From Deinococcales bacterium (GTDB taxonomy: Bacteria > Deinococcota > Deinococci > Deinococcales > JAAFIG01), in the NCBI GenBank assembly GCA_013298185.1, contig JAAFJQ010000009.1, positions 1 to 39,015 on the forward strand: DNA of 39,015 bases, written 5' to 3'. The notes beneath the pieces were generated by a model, which was not told the origin of the DNA, searched no databases, and was given only the letters and a program-made list of their open reading frames with translations. Of the stretch, positions 7,174-14,460 are shown piece after piece; within the stretch, counting starts at the first letter, position 1; the number at the start of each line of letters is the position of its first letter. The translations under genes were made by a program, and so were the position numbers.

Positions 7174-9459
7174 GTGATTACAAACCGTGCCTTAGAAGTC
7201 CTCGAGTTCCAACCCATCCGCCTCGCTTTGGCGGAGCGCTCGAGTACAAATATGGGGCGTGAACTGGCATTGGCACTGCATCCGACCTCCGATGCTTATC
7301 AGATTCGCACCATGATCGAACAACTCGAGGATGCCCTAATCGGCTCGAGTTTGCACCTTGGTGGCATCACCGATGTGCGTGGTGTGCTGAATAAATTGGT
7401 GCAAGGGCAACTCGTTGGTGCTTCGGAACTTTTAGAAGTTGCCTATACCTTAGATGCCGCCATGACTTTGCGCCGTAGCATTGCTCAGCACAGCTTAGGA
7501 CCACTACTGCATGTGGCTGAAAAAATTGGTCAGCACACGATTCTGACCCGCAGTATCCTCGAGAAGCTCAACCGCGATGGCAGTGTGCGCGATGATGCCA
7601 GCCCCAAACTCAGACAATTGCGCCGACGACTCGAGCCGCTTCGCAGTCAAATCCGTGACAGCCTGACCCGAATCATGGAACGCAGTGCTGAATACCTGCA
7701 AGACAAACTGATTACCATTCGCCGTGACAGATATGTGATTCCTGTTCGCTCGAGTTTTGAAAATCAAGTCCCCGGTATCGTGGTTGACTCGAGTTCCAGC
7801 CAACAAACCGTGTTTATCGAACCCGCCAGTGTTGTACCGCTGAATAACGAACTCGCCCGCACCGTGATTGAAGAAGAACAAGAAGTCGCCCGAATCCTGC
7901 TCGAGCTAACCCGCATGGTGGCTGATGAACCCGGACTTTGGGAAAGTTTACGCGCTGTTGCCGAACTCGATTTAATTGCCGCCAAAGCCGCACTTTGTAA
8001 AGATTGGGATTTAACCCGCCCCGATTCCAGCCCCGAAGGTGAATTTGAACTGATAGACGTGCGCCACCCGTTAATTGACAACTGCATTCCCAATTCGTAT
8101 CGCCTCGACAAGGGGCGACGTTTACTTTTGATTACCGGTCCAAACATGGGCGGTAAAACCGTGACCTTAAAAAGCCTTGGTTTAGCCGTGGCAATGCACC
8201 AAAGCGGTTTATTTGTCAAAGCCTACAGCGCCAAACTACCGATTGTCGAAGAAATCCTGTGCGACATCGGCGATGGACAAAATTTACTCGAGAGCCTAAG
8301 CACCTTTGCGGCGCACCTTAAAAACCTGTCCGTGATTCTCGAGCGAGCGGGAGCAGGTTCGCTTGTTTTAATTGATGAGCTTGGTAGCGGCACCGACCCA
8401 TCCGAAGGCGCAGCCCTTTCTCAAGCCATGATTGAGCAGTTACTCACCCAAGGCGCGAGGGGAATCATCACCAGTCACCTCACCCCATTAAAAATCTTTG
8501 CTTCCGAGCGTCAAGATGTGGTTAATGCCAGCATGAGCTTTGATGTTGAGAACTTGCGCCCGACGTATAAACTGAGCATTGGCGCTCCGGGGCGCTCATA
8601 TGCGCTGGCAATTGCACGGCGCTTGGGTTTCCCCAACAGCGTGGTGACACGCGGCGAAACGATTCTCGGACCTGAAGGGCTGCAAGTTGAAAAACTGCTC
8701 GAAGCCCTCGAGACAGAACGCAAAAACCTTGAAACAGATGCGGCGGCAGCTCGAAAAGCCGCCAGTCACGCCGAGCAACAAGAAAAAGAATGGCGAACCA
8801 AACTCGAGCAATTAGAACAGCAAAAAAACCAGTTTTTACTCGAGGCACAAGCCAAAGCCGATGCGATTTACCGCGATGCAATGGAACAAGTACGGCAACT
8901 CAAAGCCAAGACTCGAGATGACCTGACCGAACGCCCCAAAGTGATGCAGGAACTGCGCGAACTCCGCGCTGCTGCCCAAGCCGAGCGCCCGCAAATCAGT
9001 GCAGTGCAACGCGAGCCAGAAGCGCTCAAACCCGGAGCCAATGTCGAAGTGCCAAGTTACGGCACGAACGGCAAAATCCTCGAGTTACGCGGTGACGATG
9101 TGCTGGTACAAATGGGTTTATTAAAAGTCACCCTAAAACGCCGCGATGTGCGCCTGAAACAACAAAATGGCATCAAAGCACCGATTGGCGGGGTCTACAT
9201 TTCACCCTCGAGTTTCACCAAAGAACTGAATTTGCGTGGCGCTCACGTCGAAGAAGCCATTGAAGAAGTGCGGAATTTCATCACCGAAGCCCAAGCCTTG
9301 CGCGAAGGGCAAATCAGAATCCTGCACGGCAAAGGCGAAGGGATACTGCGGCGCGTGGTGCGGGATTATTTACGCACCGACAAGCGCATCTCGAGTTACG
9401 CCGATGCTAACCCCAACGAAGGCGGGCATGGTGTGACCGTGGCGAATATCAGGGTTTAA
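7174..9459 (+). CDS. mutS2: Endonuclease MutS2
   Basis: 761 residues from GTG 7174, the expected family length. MutS2 is a MutS-like ATPase that suppresses homologous recombination and is implicated in rescue of collided ribosomes; it lacks the mismatch-recognition domain. The order is an N-terminal lever region, Walker A GPNMGGKT at about residues 322-329, Walker B LVLIDELGSGTDP, the conserved ITSHL, a long charged coiled coil (about 500-610, rich in Glu, Lys, Gln and Ala), a KOW-like strand region, and a C-terminal Smr nuclease domain with LNLRG and HGKGEGILR. No ribosome-binding site is present, since the repeat array abuts the start. It ends overlapping a convergent gene by four bases. 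Confidence 0.97.
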   Translation: MITNRALEVLEFQPIRLALAERSSTNMGRELALALHPTSDAYQIRTMIEQLEDALIGSSLHLGGITDVRGVLNKLVQGQLVGASELLEVAYTLDAAMTLRRSIAQHSLGPLLHVAEKIGQHTILTRSILEKLNRDGSVRDDASPKLRQLRRRLEPLRSQIRDSLTRIMERSAEYLQDKLITIRRDRYVIPVRSSFENQVPGIVVDSSSSQQTVFIEPASVVPLNNELARTVIEEEQEVARILLELTRMVADEPGLWESLRAVAELDLIAAKAALCKDWDLTRPDSSPEGEFELIDVRHPLIDNCIPNSYRLDKGRRLLLITGPNMGGKTVTLKSLGLAVAMHQSGLFVKAYSAKLPIVEEILCDIGDGQNLLESLSTFAAHLKNLSVILERAGAGSLVLIDELGSGTDPSEGAALSQAMIEQLLTQGARGIITSHLTPLKIFASERQDVVNASMSFDVENLRPTYKLSIGAPGRSYALAIARRLGFPNSVVTRGETILGPEGLQVEKLLEALETERKNLETDAAAARKAASHAEQQEKEWRTKLEQLEQQKNQFLLEAQAKADAIYRDAMEQVRQLKAKTRDDLTERPKVMQELRELRAAAQAERPQISAVQREPEALKPGANVEVPSYGTNGKILELRGDDVLVQMGLLKVTLKRRDVRLKQQNGIKAPIGGVYISPSSFTKELNLRGAHVEEAIEEVRNFITEAQALREGQIRILHGKGEGILRRVVRDYLRTDKRISSYADANPNEGGHGVTVANIRV

Positions 9460-9842
9460 CTCGAGCTAGACTGCAATTCTAAAGCTGCAAGGTGAATCAC
9501 GGCATTTGTTTGCAATAAAAAATCCAGTCCAATAATGCCTTGAAGTGCAAAACCATAATCCATCCAACCGATTTCAACTTGAAAATCAAAAGTATTCAGT
9601 TGACCCACGGCTATTCGTTCCAGACGCTTAGAAAAGACAAATTCTGAACCGCCAACGCCTCGGATTCGGTGCAGTTCATCGTCTGGTTCAAAACCAACAC
9701 CGATTTTTTGCAGTTCCTCGGTTTGAAAAACACAACCCGCCGAGCCAGTATCAATTAAAACTCGGTCAAGCTCGAGTGTTTTACCATCATGTTCAATCAG
9801 CACTTGACCAAGCAATAAGCCACGCTCGAGCCTCAGCTTCAC
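9456..9842 (-). CDS. Retropepsin-like aspartic protease domain protein
   Basis: 128 residues. LIDTGSAGCVF at about 29-39 is the catalytic D-T-G motif of single-domain retropepsin-like proteases, and the later GIIGLDFL is the hydrophobic-hydrophobic-Gly motif closing the active site. Such proteins act as homodimers; bacterial members have mostly unknown substrates. The start is GTG 9842, whose GTGA overlaps the TGA of the upstream gene, so the two are translationally coupled. The longer frame from 9866 is therefore rejected. Its end overlaps mutS2 by four bases on the opposite strand. Confidence 0.75.
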   Translation of the reverse strand: MKLRLERGLLLGQVLIEHDGKTLELDRVLIDTGSAGCVFQTEELQKIGVGFEPDDELHRIRGVGGSEFVFSKRLERIAVGQLNTFDFQVEIGWMDYGFALQGIIGLDFLLQTNAVIHLAALELQSSSS

Positions 9843-10099
9843 GCGGCACTCCGAATACCAAGCCACAAACGTTCCTTGATTTGCAATTCAGGTTTTGCGC
9901 TATGAACAACGTATAACTCACGATTTGGATCAGTTGCTTTGAATTGCCGATATGCCACAAGCGCAGGGAAAGATTCGGCGAAACTATCAATCACTGAAAT
10001 ATCCTCGAGAATGCGGTACTCGCCTTCTGAGCGCCCGCGCAGTGCTTCGATCAAAAGCCATGTTTCGGGGTAATGTTGTCGAACTTCCTGGTAAGTCAT
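9839..10099 (-). CDS. Small hypothetical protein upstream of the retropepsin-like gene
   Basis: 86 residues beginning MTYQEVRQHYPETWLLIEALRG. The ATG at 10099 follows TACAAT by six bases, so it is probably leaderless. The open frame runs on to 10342, but that extension would cover the divergent gene and promoter and is rejected. The sequence 'EGEYRILEDISVIDSFAESFPALVAYRQFKATDPNRELYVVHSAKPELQIKER' resembles a family of small bacterial proteins that I know by pattern only (YRxxxDRELYVVHT-like). It is translationally coupled to the protease gene by a GTGA overlap, a two-gene cassette that recurs in bacteria by my recollection. Confidence 0.7.
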   Translation of the reverse strand: MTYQEVRQHYPETWLLIEALRGRSEGEYRILEDISVIDSFAESFPALVAYRQFKATDPNRELYVVHSAKPELQIKERLWLGIRSAA

Positions 10100-10105
10100 G
10101 TGGGT

Positions 10106-10139
10106 ATTGTAGAGCAAAAATCCGAACTGGTGATAAACT
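10106..10139. promoter_or_regulatory. Back-to-back leaderless promoters
   Basis: Only 46 bases separate the divergent ATGs at 10099 (minus) and 10146 (plus). TACAAT (minus, 10106-10111) lies six bases from one start and TAAACT (plus, 10134-10139) six bases from the other. The two polymerase footprints must overlap, so the promoters probably exclude each other. Confidence 0.6.
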
Positions 10140-10145
10140 GCATGT

Positions 10146-10376
10146 ATGTCCCAAGTCACGACTCGAGAAGCAGCTATAGAAGCGCTGAAAATTTTACCCA
10201 ATGACTCGAGCTTAGAAGAAATTATCGAGCATTTAACTCGGTTAGAGCAGCAAAAAGTGATTCCACACCCAGTCGCGAAAAAACTCGAGCCACGCTTACC
10301 AACCATTGTGCCACGCAACGGAAAATTGGTCAGCACAGGCATCCGCGAATTGCGCGATGAACGCGAGAATAGCTGA
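10146..10376 (+). CDS. Small hypothetical protein, antitoxin-like N-terminus
   Basis: 76 residues. 'TREAAIEALKILPNDSSLEEIIEHLTRLEQQK' resembles the helical N-terminus of small antitoxin-like proteins in which a leucine-proline-x-aspartate turn is followed by an amphipathic helix. No toxin gene is adjacent on this strand. The C-terminal half is basic with Pro and Arg. The ATG follows TAAACT by six bases, so it is probably leaderless. It is divergent from the retropepsin cassette. No function can be assigned with confidence. Confidence 0.55.
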   Translation: MSQVTTREAAIEALKILPNDSSLEEIIEHLTRLEQQKVIPHPVAKKLEPRLPTIVPRNGKLVSTGIRELRDERENS

Positions 10377-10405
10377 TTGCCCTATGATGACAGCTAGAGT
10401 TAATT

Positions 10406-11191
10406 TTAAGTTGTACTCTTCTCCCCTAACCACAGCTTCAAGTCGTTTTCCTTTTGGTAGTTGTTCACAGAGTCAACTAACTCGCTCAACTTGAAGTCCA
10501 TTTCGTCATACTTTAACTTAAATTCTTGTTGTGAATGAATATCCGAATGACATAAAGCAATAGTTTTAATAGAAAATAGAAAGAGTCGAAAAAAATGTGT
10601 AAGTGCATATCCAGAAAGCCATAAACTTCTCGGCGATGGATCAGCACCATAGTAAAATCCTAAATCATTATCTGAAATCATGAAATTAAAATTTGTTTGA
10701 ATAGTAGCAGTGATGTGTTTTACACTGCAAAGCGTATCATAAATCCCATACCACATTTTAGTTATATTCACTAAATCATCACCGGTATAACCATCATTTT
10801 GCCAAACACCTTGAACTCTGTCATAAACACTCACTGGATTTTTAAACGGTTCTGGGTGTTTCAACCACTGTGTTGCTTTTTCATCGTTTGCCCCAATATA
10901 CATAATTGTAAAAGCTGACTCAAAACTTGAAGCAGCAAGAGTTGCTGCCTGTAAACTATAGCCTCTGAATGCAAGGGTTGAGATTGCAAAGCAGTCCGTA
11001 AATATTCGCATGAATAAAAAACGAGTTGCAATATCTGATGGGCTAATTTTAGTCAGAGGTGGTTGACTTTTGAGCAGTTTTTCACCTAACTCTGTAGCTT
11101 CTGCTCGAAAAGCATCCATTTGCGGAAATGCCAAGATGAAATTCTTTTGTGCTTCCAATTCTAATGAATTTATTGATAATGATGCTTCCAT
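10406..11191 (-). CDS. Hypothetical protein, AT-rich and probably acquired
   Basis: 261 residues from ATG 11191, which follows TAGAGT by seven bases; a TTG at 11236 would add 15 residues. The protein looks mostly helical, with 'PSDIATRFLFMRIFTDCFAISTLAFRGYSLQAATLAASSFESAF' and later 'LWLSGYALTHFFRLFLFSIKTIALCHS', which resembles HEPN-like or DUF5677-type hypothetical proteins, but I cannot name a family. Its DNA is clearly more AT-rich than its neighbours and it contains no CTCGAG, while flanking genes have several, which suggests horizontal acquisition. Confidence 0.7.
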   Translation of the reverse strand: MEASLSINSLELEAQKNFILAFPQMDAFRAEATELGEKLLKSQPPLTKISPSDIATRFLFMRIFTDCFAISTLAFRGYSLQAATLAASSFESAFTIMYIGANDEKATQWLKHPEPFKNPVSVYDRVQGVWQNDGYTGDDLVNITKMWYGIYDTLCSVKHITATIQTNFNFMISDNDLGFYYGADPSPRSLWLSGYALTHFFRLFLFSIKTIALCHSDIHSQQEFKLKYDEMDFKLSELVDSVNNYQKENDLKLWLGEKSTT

Positions 11192-11298
11192 GATTAAAAC
11201 TCTATCATGACTTCCAAATTTTAAAGACGTGGACAAATAACATGCAAGGCTACTTATATCGCTTTTATTTCTATACTCGAGACTTACATCAAATCTTG

Positions 11299-11615
11299 TT
11301 GGCTCGAGCTGTGGCTGTTTGCTTGGTGCAATGTCAAATCATTTCAATGGCTTGACCATTCACCACTTGCACTTGCTGACCAGCACCACGTTCAATAGCA
11401 ACTTGGTTCTCTGCCTCGGCACGGCTGACGTTGTACATCTTCATGAACAACAGCACATCAGTCTTAAAAGGCATATTTGTATTGCCAAAATCCACTGCTA
11501 CTTCAGCCATTGTTTTTGCAGAAACAACTGCTCGAGGGCGTTTAGAATTGGTTTGTAGTCCTATTCTGACCATGCTTTGAGGATACATCTTTGGCTTAAG
11601 CTGTGACTGTTTGCT
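11299..11615. repeat. Imperfect 25-bp direct repeats flanking a small gene
   Basis: The 25 bases at 11299-11323 and 11591-11615 agree at 22 positions; both read TTGGCT, two variable bases, then AGCTGTG. They bracket the small ORF 11334-11573 at a spacing of 292 bases. The upstream copy has CTCGAG where the downstream copy has CTTAAG. Confidence 0.6.
11334..11573 (-). CDS. Small hypothetical protein
   Basis: 79 residues, starting MVRIGLQTNSKRP at ATG 11573, which follows TATCCT by six bases; an ATG at 11588 is a possible alternative. The product has a mixed composition with 'TMAEVAVDFGNTNMPFKTDVLLFMKMYNVSRAEAENQVAIERG', which is protein-like but not recognised. It is flanked by the 25-bp direct repeats at 11299 and 11591. 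The opposite strand also has a frame of similar length but with an improbable composition rich in His, Cys and Leu. Confidence 0.5.
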   Translation of the reverse strand: MVRIGLQTNSKRPRAVVSAKTMAEVAVDFGNTNMPFKTDVLLFMKMYNVSRAEAENQVAIERGAGQQVQVVNGQAIEMI

Positions 11616-11654
11616 GGTTGGCTTTCAATTTCCACAAAATGGTAACTTACCCAT

Positions 11655-12221
11655 GTGCAGCCATTGTTTGCCCAACAAATCGAATCGGTTCTCTCGAGCG
11701 ATGAGACTTTGGCTTTTTTGCAGATTTGTGATGAGCTTGGGCTTGGCACATTCTTGGTGCAATGCCCTCTGACTGAAATTTCGTTGGTCTCTCAAGTTTT
11801 GATTGATGCAAAAGCAGTCAATGGGTTTTACAACTACAAAACCCAAGAACTCGAGATCAGTCTTTTTCGTACTGCCCAAGATTTTGGACACCTTTATCGC
11901 AAACAACGCATTTGGAGTATTAGCTCGCTTGCGCTAAACGCCAAGGCTTCGATTGCCCGAACGTTGGTTCATGAATTGGGGCATCATTTGCATCGTGTTT
12001 TATGGGATGTTGACTCAACAATGTTTCGTCAAACGATGCTGATTCCAACAACCGATTCTTTAACTCAGTATGGTCTGCTCAGCGCCCAAGAGCATTTTGC
12101 TGAGACTTTTGCAGCATTTGTGTTTCATCGTGTCGAATTATTCATGGATGATTCGCTTGGCTATGCTATGATGACATCGGTTTTGGCTCGTTTGGGGCTT
12201 GAAATCAAGGAGTTATTATGA
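11655..12221 (+). CDS. Putative zinc metallopeptidase (HExxH)
   Basis: 188 residues from GTG 11655, six bases after TAACTT (11643-11648). The zincin site HELGH is at residues 106-110, inside LVHELGHHLH, and AQEHFAETFAAF at 145-156 supplies a plausible third ligand (Glu150), the arrangement of gluzincins related to phage-borne and toxin-like metallopeptidases. There is no signal peptide, so it should be cytoplasmic unless exported by other means. Its ATG-type coupling to the next gene (ATGA overlap) makes a two-gene unit. The target is unknown. Confidence 0.7.
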   Translation: MQPLFAQQIESVLSSDETLAFLQICDELGLGTFLVQCPLTEISLVSQVLIDAKAVNGFYNYKTQELEISLFRTAQDFGHLYRKQRIWSISSLALNAKASIARTLVHELGHHLHRVLWDVDSTMFRQTMLIPTTDSLTQYGLLSAQEHFAETFAAFVFHRVELFMDDSLGYAMMTSVLARLGLEIKELL

Positions 12222-12430
12222 TTGCTCAGCGGAATTTTAAGTTGCTTTCCACGGCTGAAATTTCAAGTTATTTGCTTGAAACAAGCCTTGCTGGTGATTT
12301 GAAAAAAGCTGAGTACGATGAAATCATGCTTGAACTCGGTCAGCGCGAAATTCATCCAGAGGCACTGGCAAGTTTGGTTGTTCTTGGCGAACCCGAATGG
12401 TACGCCAATCGCATTGAACTTGTGCGTTAA
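12218..12430 (+). CDS. Small partner protein of the putative zincin
   Basis: 70 residues, acidic, probably helical, beginning MIAQRNFKLLSTAEISSYLLETSLAGD. The ATG overlaps the stop of the metallopeptidase gene by four bases (ATGA), so the two are translationally coupled. No family is recognised. A small coupled protein next to a metallopeptidase might be a specificity, inhibitor or immunity factor; that is inference from arrangement only. Its stop overlaps the convergent antitoxin gene by four bases. Confidence 0.7.
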   Translation: MIAQRNFKLLSTAEISSYLLETSLAGDLKKAEYDEIMLELGQREIHPEALASLVVLGEPEWYANRIELVR

Positions 12431-12945
12431 TTGCCTCGAGCTTCAAGCCTTGGCTGACTGCCGGGGACTCGGCGCTTGGCTGGTTGCTTTTCTTTCTCCA
12501 CAAGTGGCGCAAGCAGTGTTTCCCTTGGTGTCAGCCCCACGCTTTTGGCTTTAGCCTCGAGATTTTGTTGCGCGGTTTCCGAAAGCAAAACACAGCGCTT
12601 GGCGGCTGGTGTAATCGCGTGCAACTCGCCGCCTATCTCGAGTCCCATCACCAGCTTTGCACCTGTGGCATTGCAAAGTTGCAACAGTGTCTCGAGGGTG
12701 TGGTTATGATGCACTTTTTCCCATTTGGAAATCAGGCTTTGTTGCACTCCAAGTTCGGCTGCCAAGGTGCTTTGCGTGTGTCCTGCGGCTTCTCGAGCTT
12801 CGATCAGGGCAATGGCGAGGTTATATTTTGTCCATTCTTCTTCTTCAATGGCTTGTGATTCTGGTGTGTCCTCGTGAATACTGGCTAACCACTCGAGGGC
12901 ATCAAGGGTGTCTGCGCCAATGCTTGGTTTGATTTTTGGTTTCAT
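12427..12945 (-). CDS. XRE-family HTH protein, HigA-like antitoxin
   Basis: 172 residues from ATG 12945, preceded by AGAGGTG at a good distance; the open frame reaches 13020 but that would translate a lysine- and asparagine-rich stretch overlapping the toxin gene. A Cro/CI-type helix-turn-helix spans roughly residues 44-97: 'ALIEAREAAGHTQSTLAAELGVQQSLISKWEKV'. The C-terminal part is a basic tail. It follows a HigB/Gp49-like toxin frame by four bases, the usual toxin-first order of this class, so it should bind and autoregulate that operon. Confidence 0.85.
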   Translation of the reverse strand: MKPKIKPSIGADTLDALEWLASIHEDTPESQAIEEEEWTKYNLAIALIEAREAAGHTQSTLAAELGVQQSLISKWEKVHHNHTLETLLQLCNATGAKLVMGLEIGGELHAITPAAKRCVLLSETAQQNLEAKAKSVGLTPRETLLAPLVEKEKQPAKRRVPGSQPRLEARGN

Positions 12946-12949
12946 GATT

Positions 12950-13378
12950 TCACCTCTTTTGAGATTTTTTTGGTTTTTGAGCAGGTTTTTTGTTTTGAGA
13001 TAATTTTTTTTCGGCTTCATGAAAACGCTTGATCAAAATTTCGCGTCTTTGTCTGGCAATTCTTTTTTCGGATTCGGGTACTTTATCGGTTTTCTTGCCT
13101 GTTTTTGAGAATCCGTGCAGAATAAACAATTGACGTTCGAGCAAAGCGCAGTACAGGAAACGCGGATTGTGTGGCGACCTCTCGAGCCTGAGTTCATACA
13201 AATTTTCTTCAAGTTTGTCAGAAAGCGGATATGAGGCTTGTAAACCTTTCCGACTGAGGATGGTTAAGCGTGTTTCAAAGCGATCCCGTTCGCCTCTCTC
13301 GAGTCCACGTCAGTATTCTTGAACGGGGTAAGAACCGTCATTGTCTTGAAAAATCACTATTTTCCATGCGTTACTCAT
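12950..13378 (-). pseudogene. HigB/Gp49-like RelE-superfamily toxin, interrupted by an in-frame TGA
   Basis: From ATG 13378 the frame reads MSNAWKIVIFQDNDGSYPVQEY, then TGA at 13312-13310, then continues without further stops to 12950 as RGLERGERDRF...LEENLYELRLERSPHNPRFLYCAL. Together this is the typical layout of Gp49-like mRNA-interferase toxins: N-terminal strand, two helices, and the YELR...PxxRxLY strand pair. The stop falls between the first strand and the first helix, where homologues usually have a hydrophobic residue. Only the downstream 83-codon part would be found as an intact ORF. TATACT lies ten bases before the ATG. The gene is probably inactivated, or the TGA is a sequence error. 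Confidence 0.75.
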
Positions 13379-13659
13379 TCGCACCCCAAGTATATCACTT
13401 TTAAGTAATTTAATTTGTGACATCTCGATATTGCTCAGTGAATCATGTTGGTATTTTAGAGCAAAAGTGTCTTTGACACGACGTACTTAATGCCTATGCT
13501 CGAGCCTTGCCCGAAATCTTGTTGACTCGAGACAGAGAGCTGTGGCTTGAGCCTCGAGATTTGCGTTGGGTATCCTAGCCATACCCATTTTGCGGACGTA
13601 TGCAATGGTATCTGCCCGATGCTCGAGTTAGAATCATAAAAGTTATTCAAAGGAAACCT
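13379..13659. other. Intergenic region without a recognisable gene
   Basis: This holds the toxin promoter (TATACT on the minus strand at 13389-13394), three CTCGAG sites close together at about 13499-13556, a GGGTAT/ATACCC hairpin near 13568-13586, and TAGAAT at about 13629, a likely -10 box for the VOC gene. No credible coding frame was found. Confidence 0.5.
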
Positions 13660-14016
13660 ATGAAACTGAATCACTTGAATTTAATCGTCACTGACGTAAT
13701 CGCCACCAGTGCTTTTCTGGAAAAATATTTTGGTTTTACCCACATTGGCAAAGGCAACAGCAATATGGCATTTTTATCTGATGGTCACGGCATGGTGCTG
13801 ATCATGTTCAAAGGCGAAAACGTGACTTACCCAGAAGGATTTCATATTGGCTTTATGCAGGAATCAGAAGATCAAGTTAATGCCATGCACCAACGCCTCC
13901 AAGACGATGGTTTTGCTGTGCCAGAGCCTCAGCGCTTACAAGGCGGACGTTGGAGCTTTTATTTCCAAGCCCCTGGTGGGTTTACCATTGAAGTTGAACA
14001 CGCCAATTTTGGCTAA
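13660..14016 (+). CDS. VOC family protein (glyoxalase/bleomycin-resistance fold)
   Basis: 118 residues from ATG 13660 with AAAGGAAA upstream. 'MKLNHLNLIVTDVIATSAFLEKYFGF' is the first beta-alpha-beta module of the vicinal oxygen chelate fold, with His5 a likely metal ligand. 'FHIGFMQESEDQVNAMHQRLQDDGFAVPEP' and 'SFYFQAPGGFTIEVEH' form the second module, with His53-type and Glu ligands plausible. Such single-domain proteins form dimers and act as lyases, dioxygenases or drug-binding proteins; the substrate is not predictable. It stands alone, 22 bases ahead of the RNHCP gene. Confidence 0.85.
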   Translation: MKLNHLNLIVTDVIATSAFLEKYFGFTHIGKGNSNMAFLSDGHGMVLIMFKGENVTYPEGFHIGFMQESEDQVNAMHQRLQDDGFAVPEPQRLQGGRWSFYFQAPGGFTIEVEHANFG

Positions 14017-14038
14017 ACTCGAGGCTATTTTTATTGTT

Positions 14039-14374
14039 ATGGCTCGGCGTTTTACGGTTCAAGGTACAAATAACGCATTTATTTGTGTTCATTGTGCTTG
14101 TCTTGTGCAACCGCTCGAAAATGGCAGTGTGCGAAATCATTGTCCACAATGCTTACACAGCCTCCATGTGGATGATTTCCCCGGTGATCGCGCCAGTTTG
14201 TGCGGTGGTTTGCTCGAGCCAGTTCGCATCGAGCAGCAAAGTAAAAAAGGCTGGATGATTGTCCATCGTTGCCAGAAATGCGGTGCGGAAAAACGCAACA
14301 AAGCTGCTTTGGATGACCCCAATCAACCCGATGATTGGAACGCCTTGATTGCCCTCAGCCAACGCATCCATTGA
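14039..14374 (+). CDS. RNHCP domain protein
   Basis: 111 residues from ATG 14039, which follows TATTTT (14026-14031) by seven bases. The family-defining motif RNHCPQCLHSLHVDDFPGDRAS is present at about residues 38-59, split here as RNHCPQCLHS and the following LHVDDFPGDRAS. CVHCACLV before it and HRCQKCGAEKRNK after it complete two zinc-knuckle-like Cys pairs. RNHCP proteins are small putative zinc-binding proteins of unknown function. The longer frame from 13847 merely reads through the VOC gene in another frame and is rejected. Confidence 0.85.
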   Translation: MARRFTVQGTNNAFICVHCACLVQPLENGSVRNHCPQCLHSLHVDDFPGDRASLCGGLLEPVRIEQQSKKGWMIVHRCQKCGAEKRNKAALDDPNQPDDWNALIALSQRIH

Positions 14375-14448
14375 TGGTAGCTCGAGAAGTGTTTTGGGAG
14401 GAAAAGCTGTACTTTTCTCGAGTCATTGCATTGAACCGAAAACATCGC

Positions 14449-14454
14449 TAGACT
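14449..14454 (+). promoter_or_regulatory. -10 box TAGACT of the membrane-protein gene
   Basis: TAGACTGTAGGC runs directly into the ATG at 14461. TTGCAT 17 bases upstream of the box is a plausible -35 element. The core matches the promoter at 3444-3449. Confidence 0.65.
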
Positions 14455-14460
14455 GTAGGC

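Noticed and set aside
10100-10342. N-terminal extension of the gene upstream of the retropepsin-like protease
   Set aside because: It would overlap the divergent gene at 10146 and its promoter; ATG 10099 has a leaderless -10 box.
13310-13312. TGA in the toxin as a selenocysteine codon
   Set aside because: There is no downstream SECIS-like hairpin evident, the family has no selenoprotein members that I know, and a pseudogene or error is simpler.
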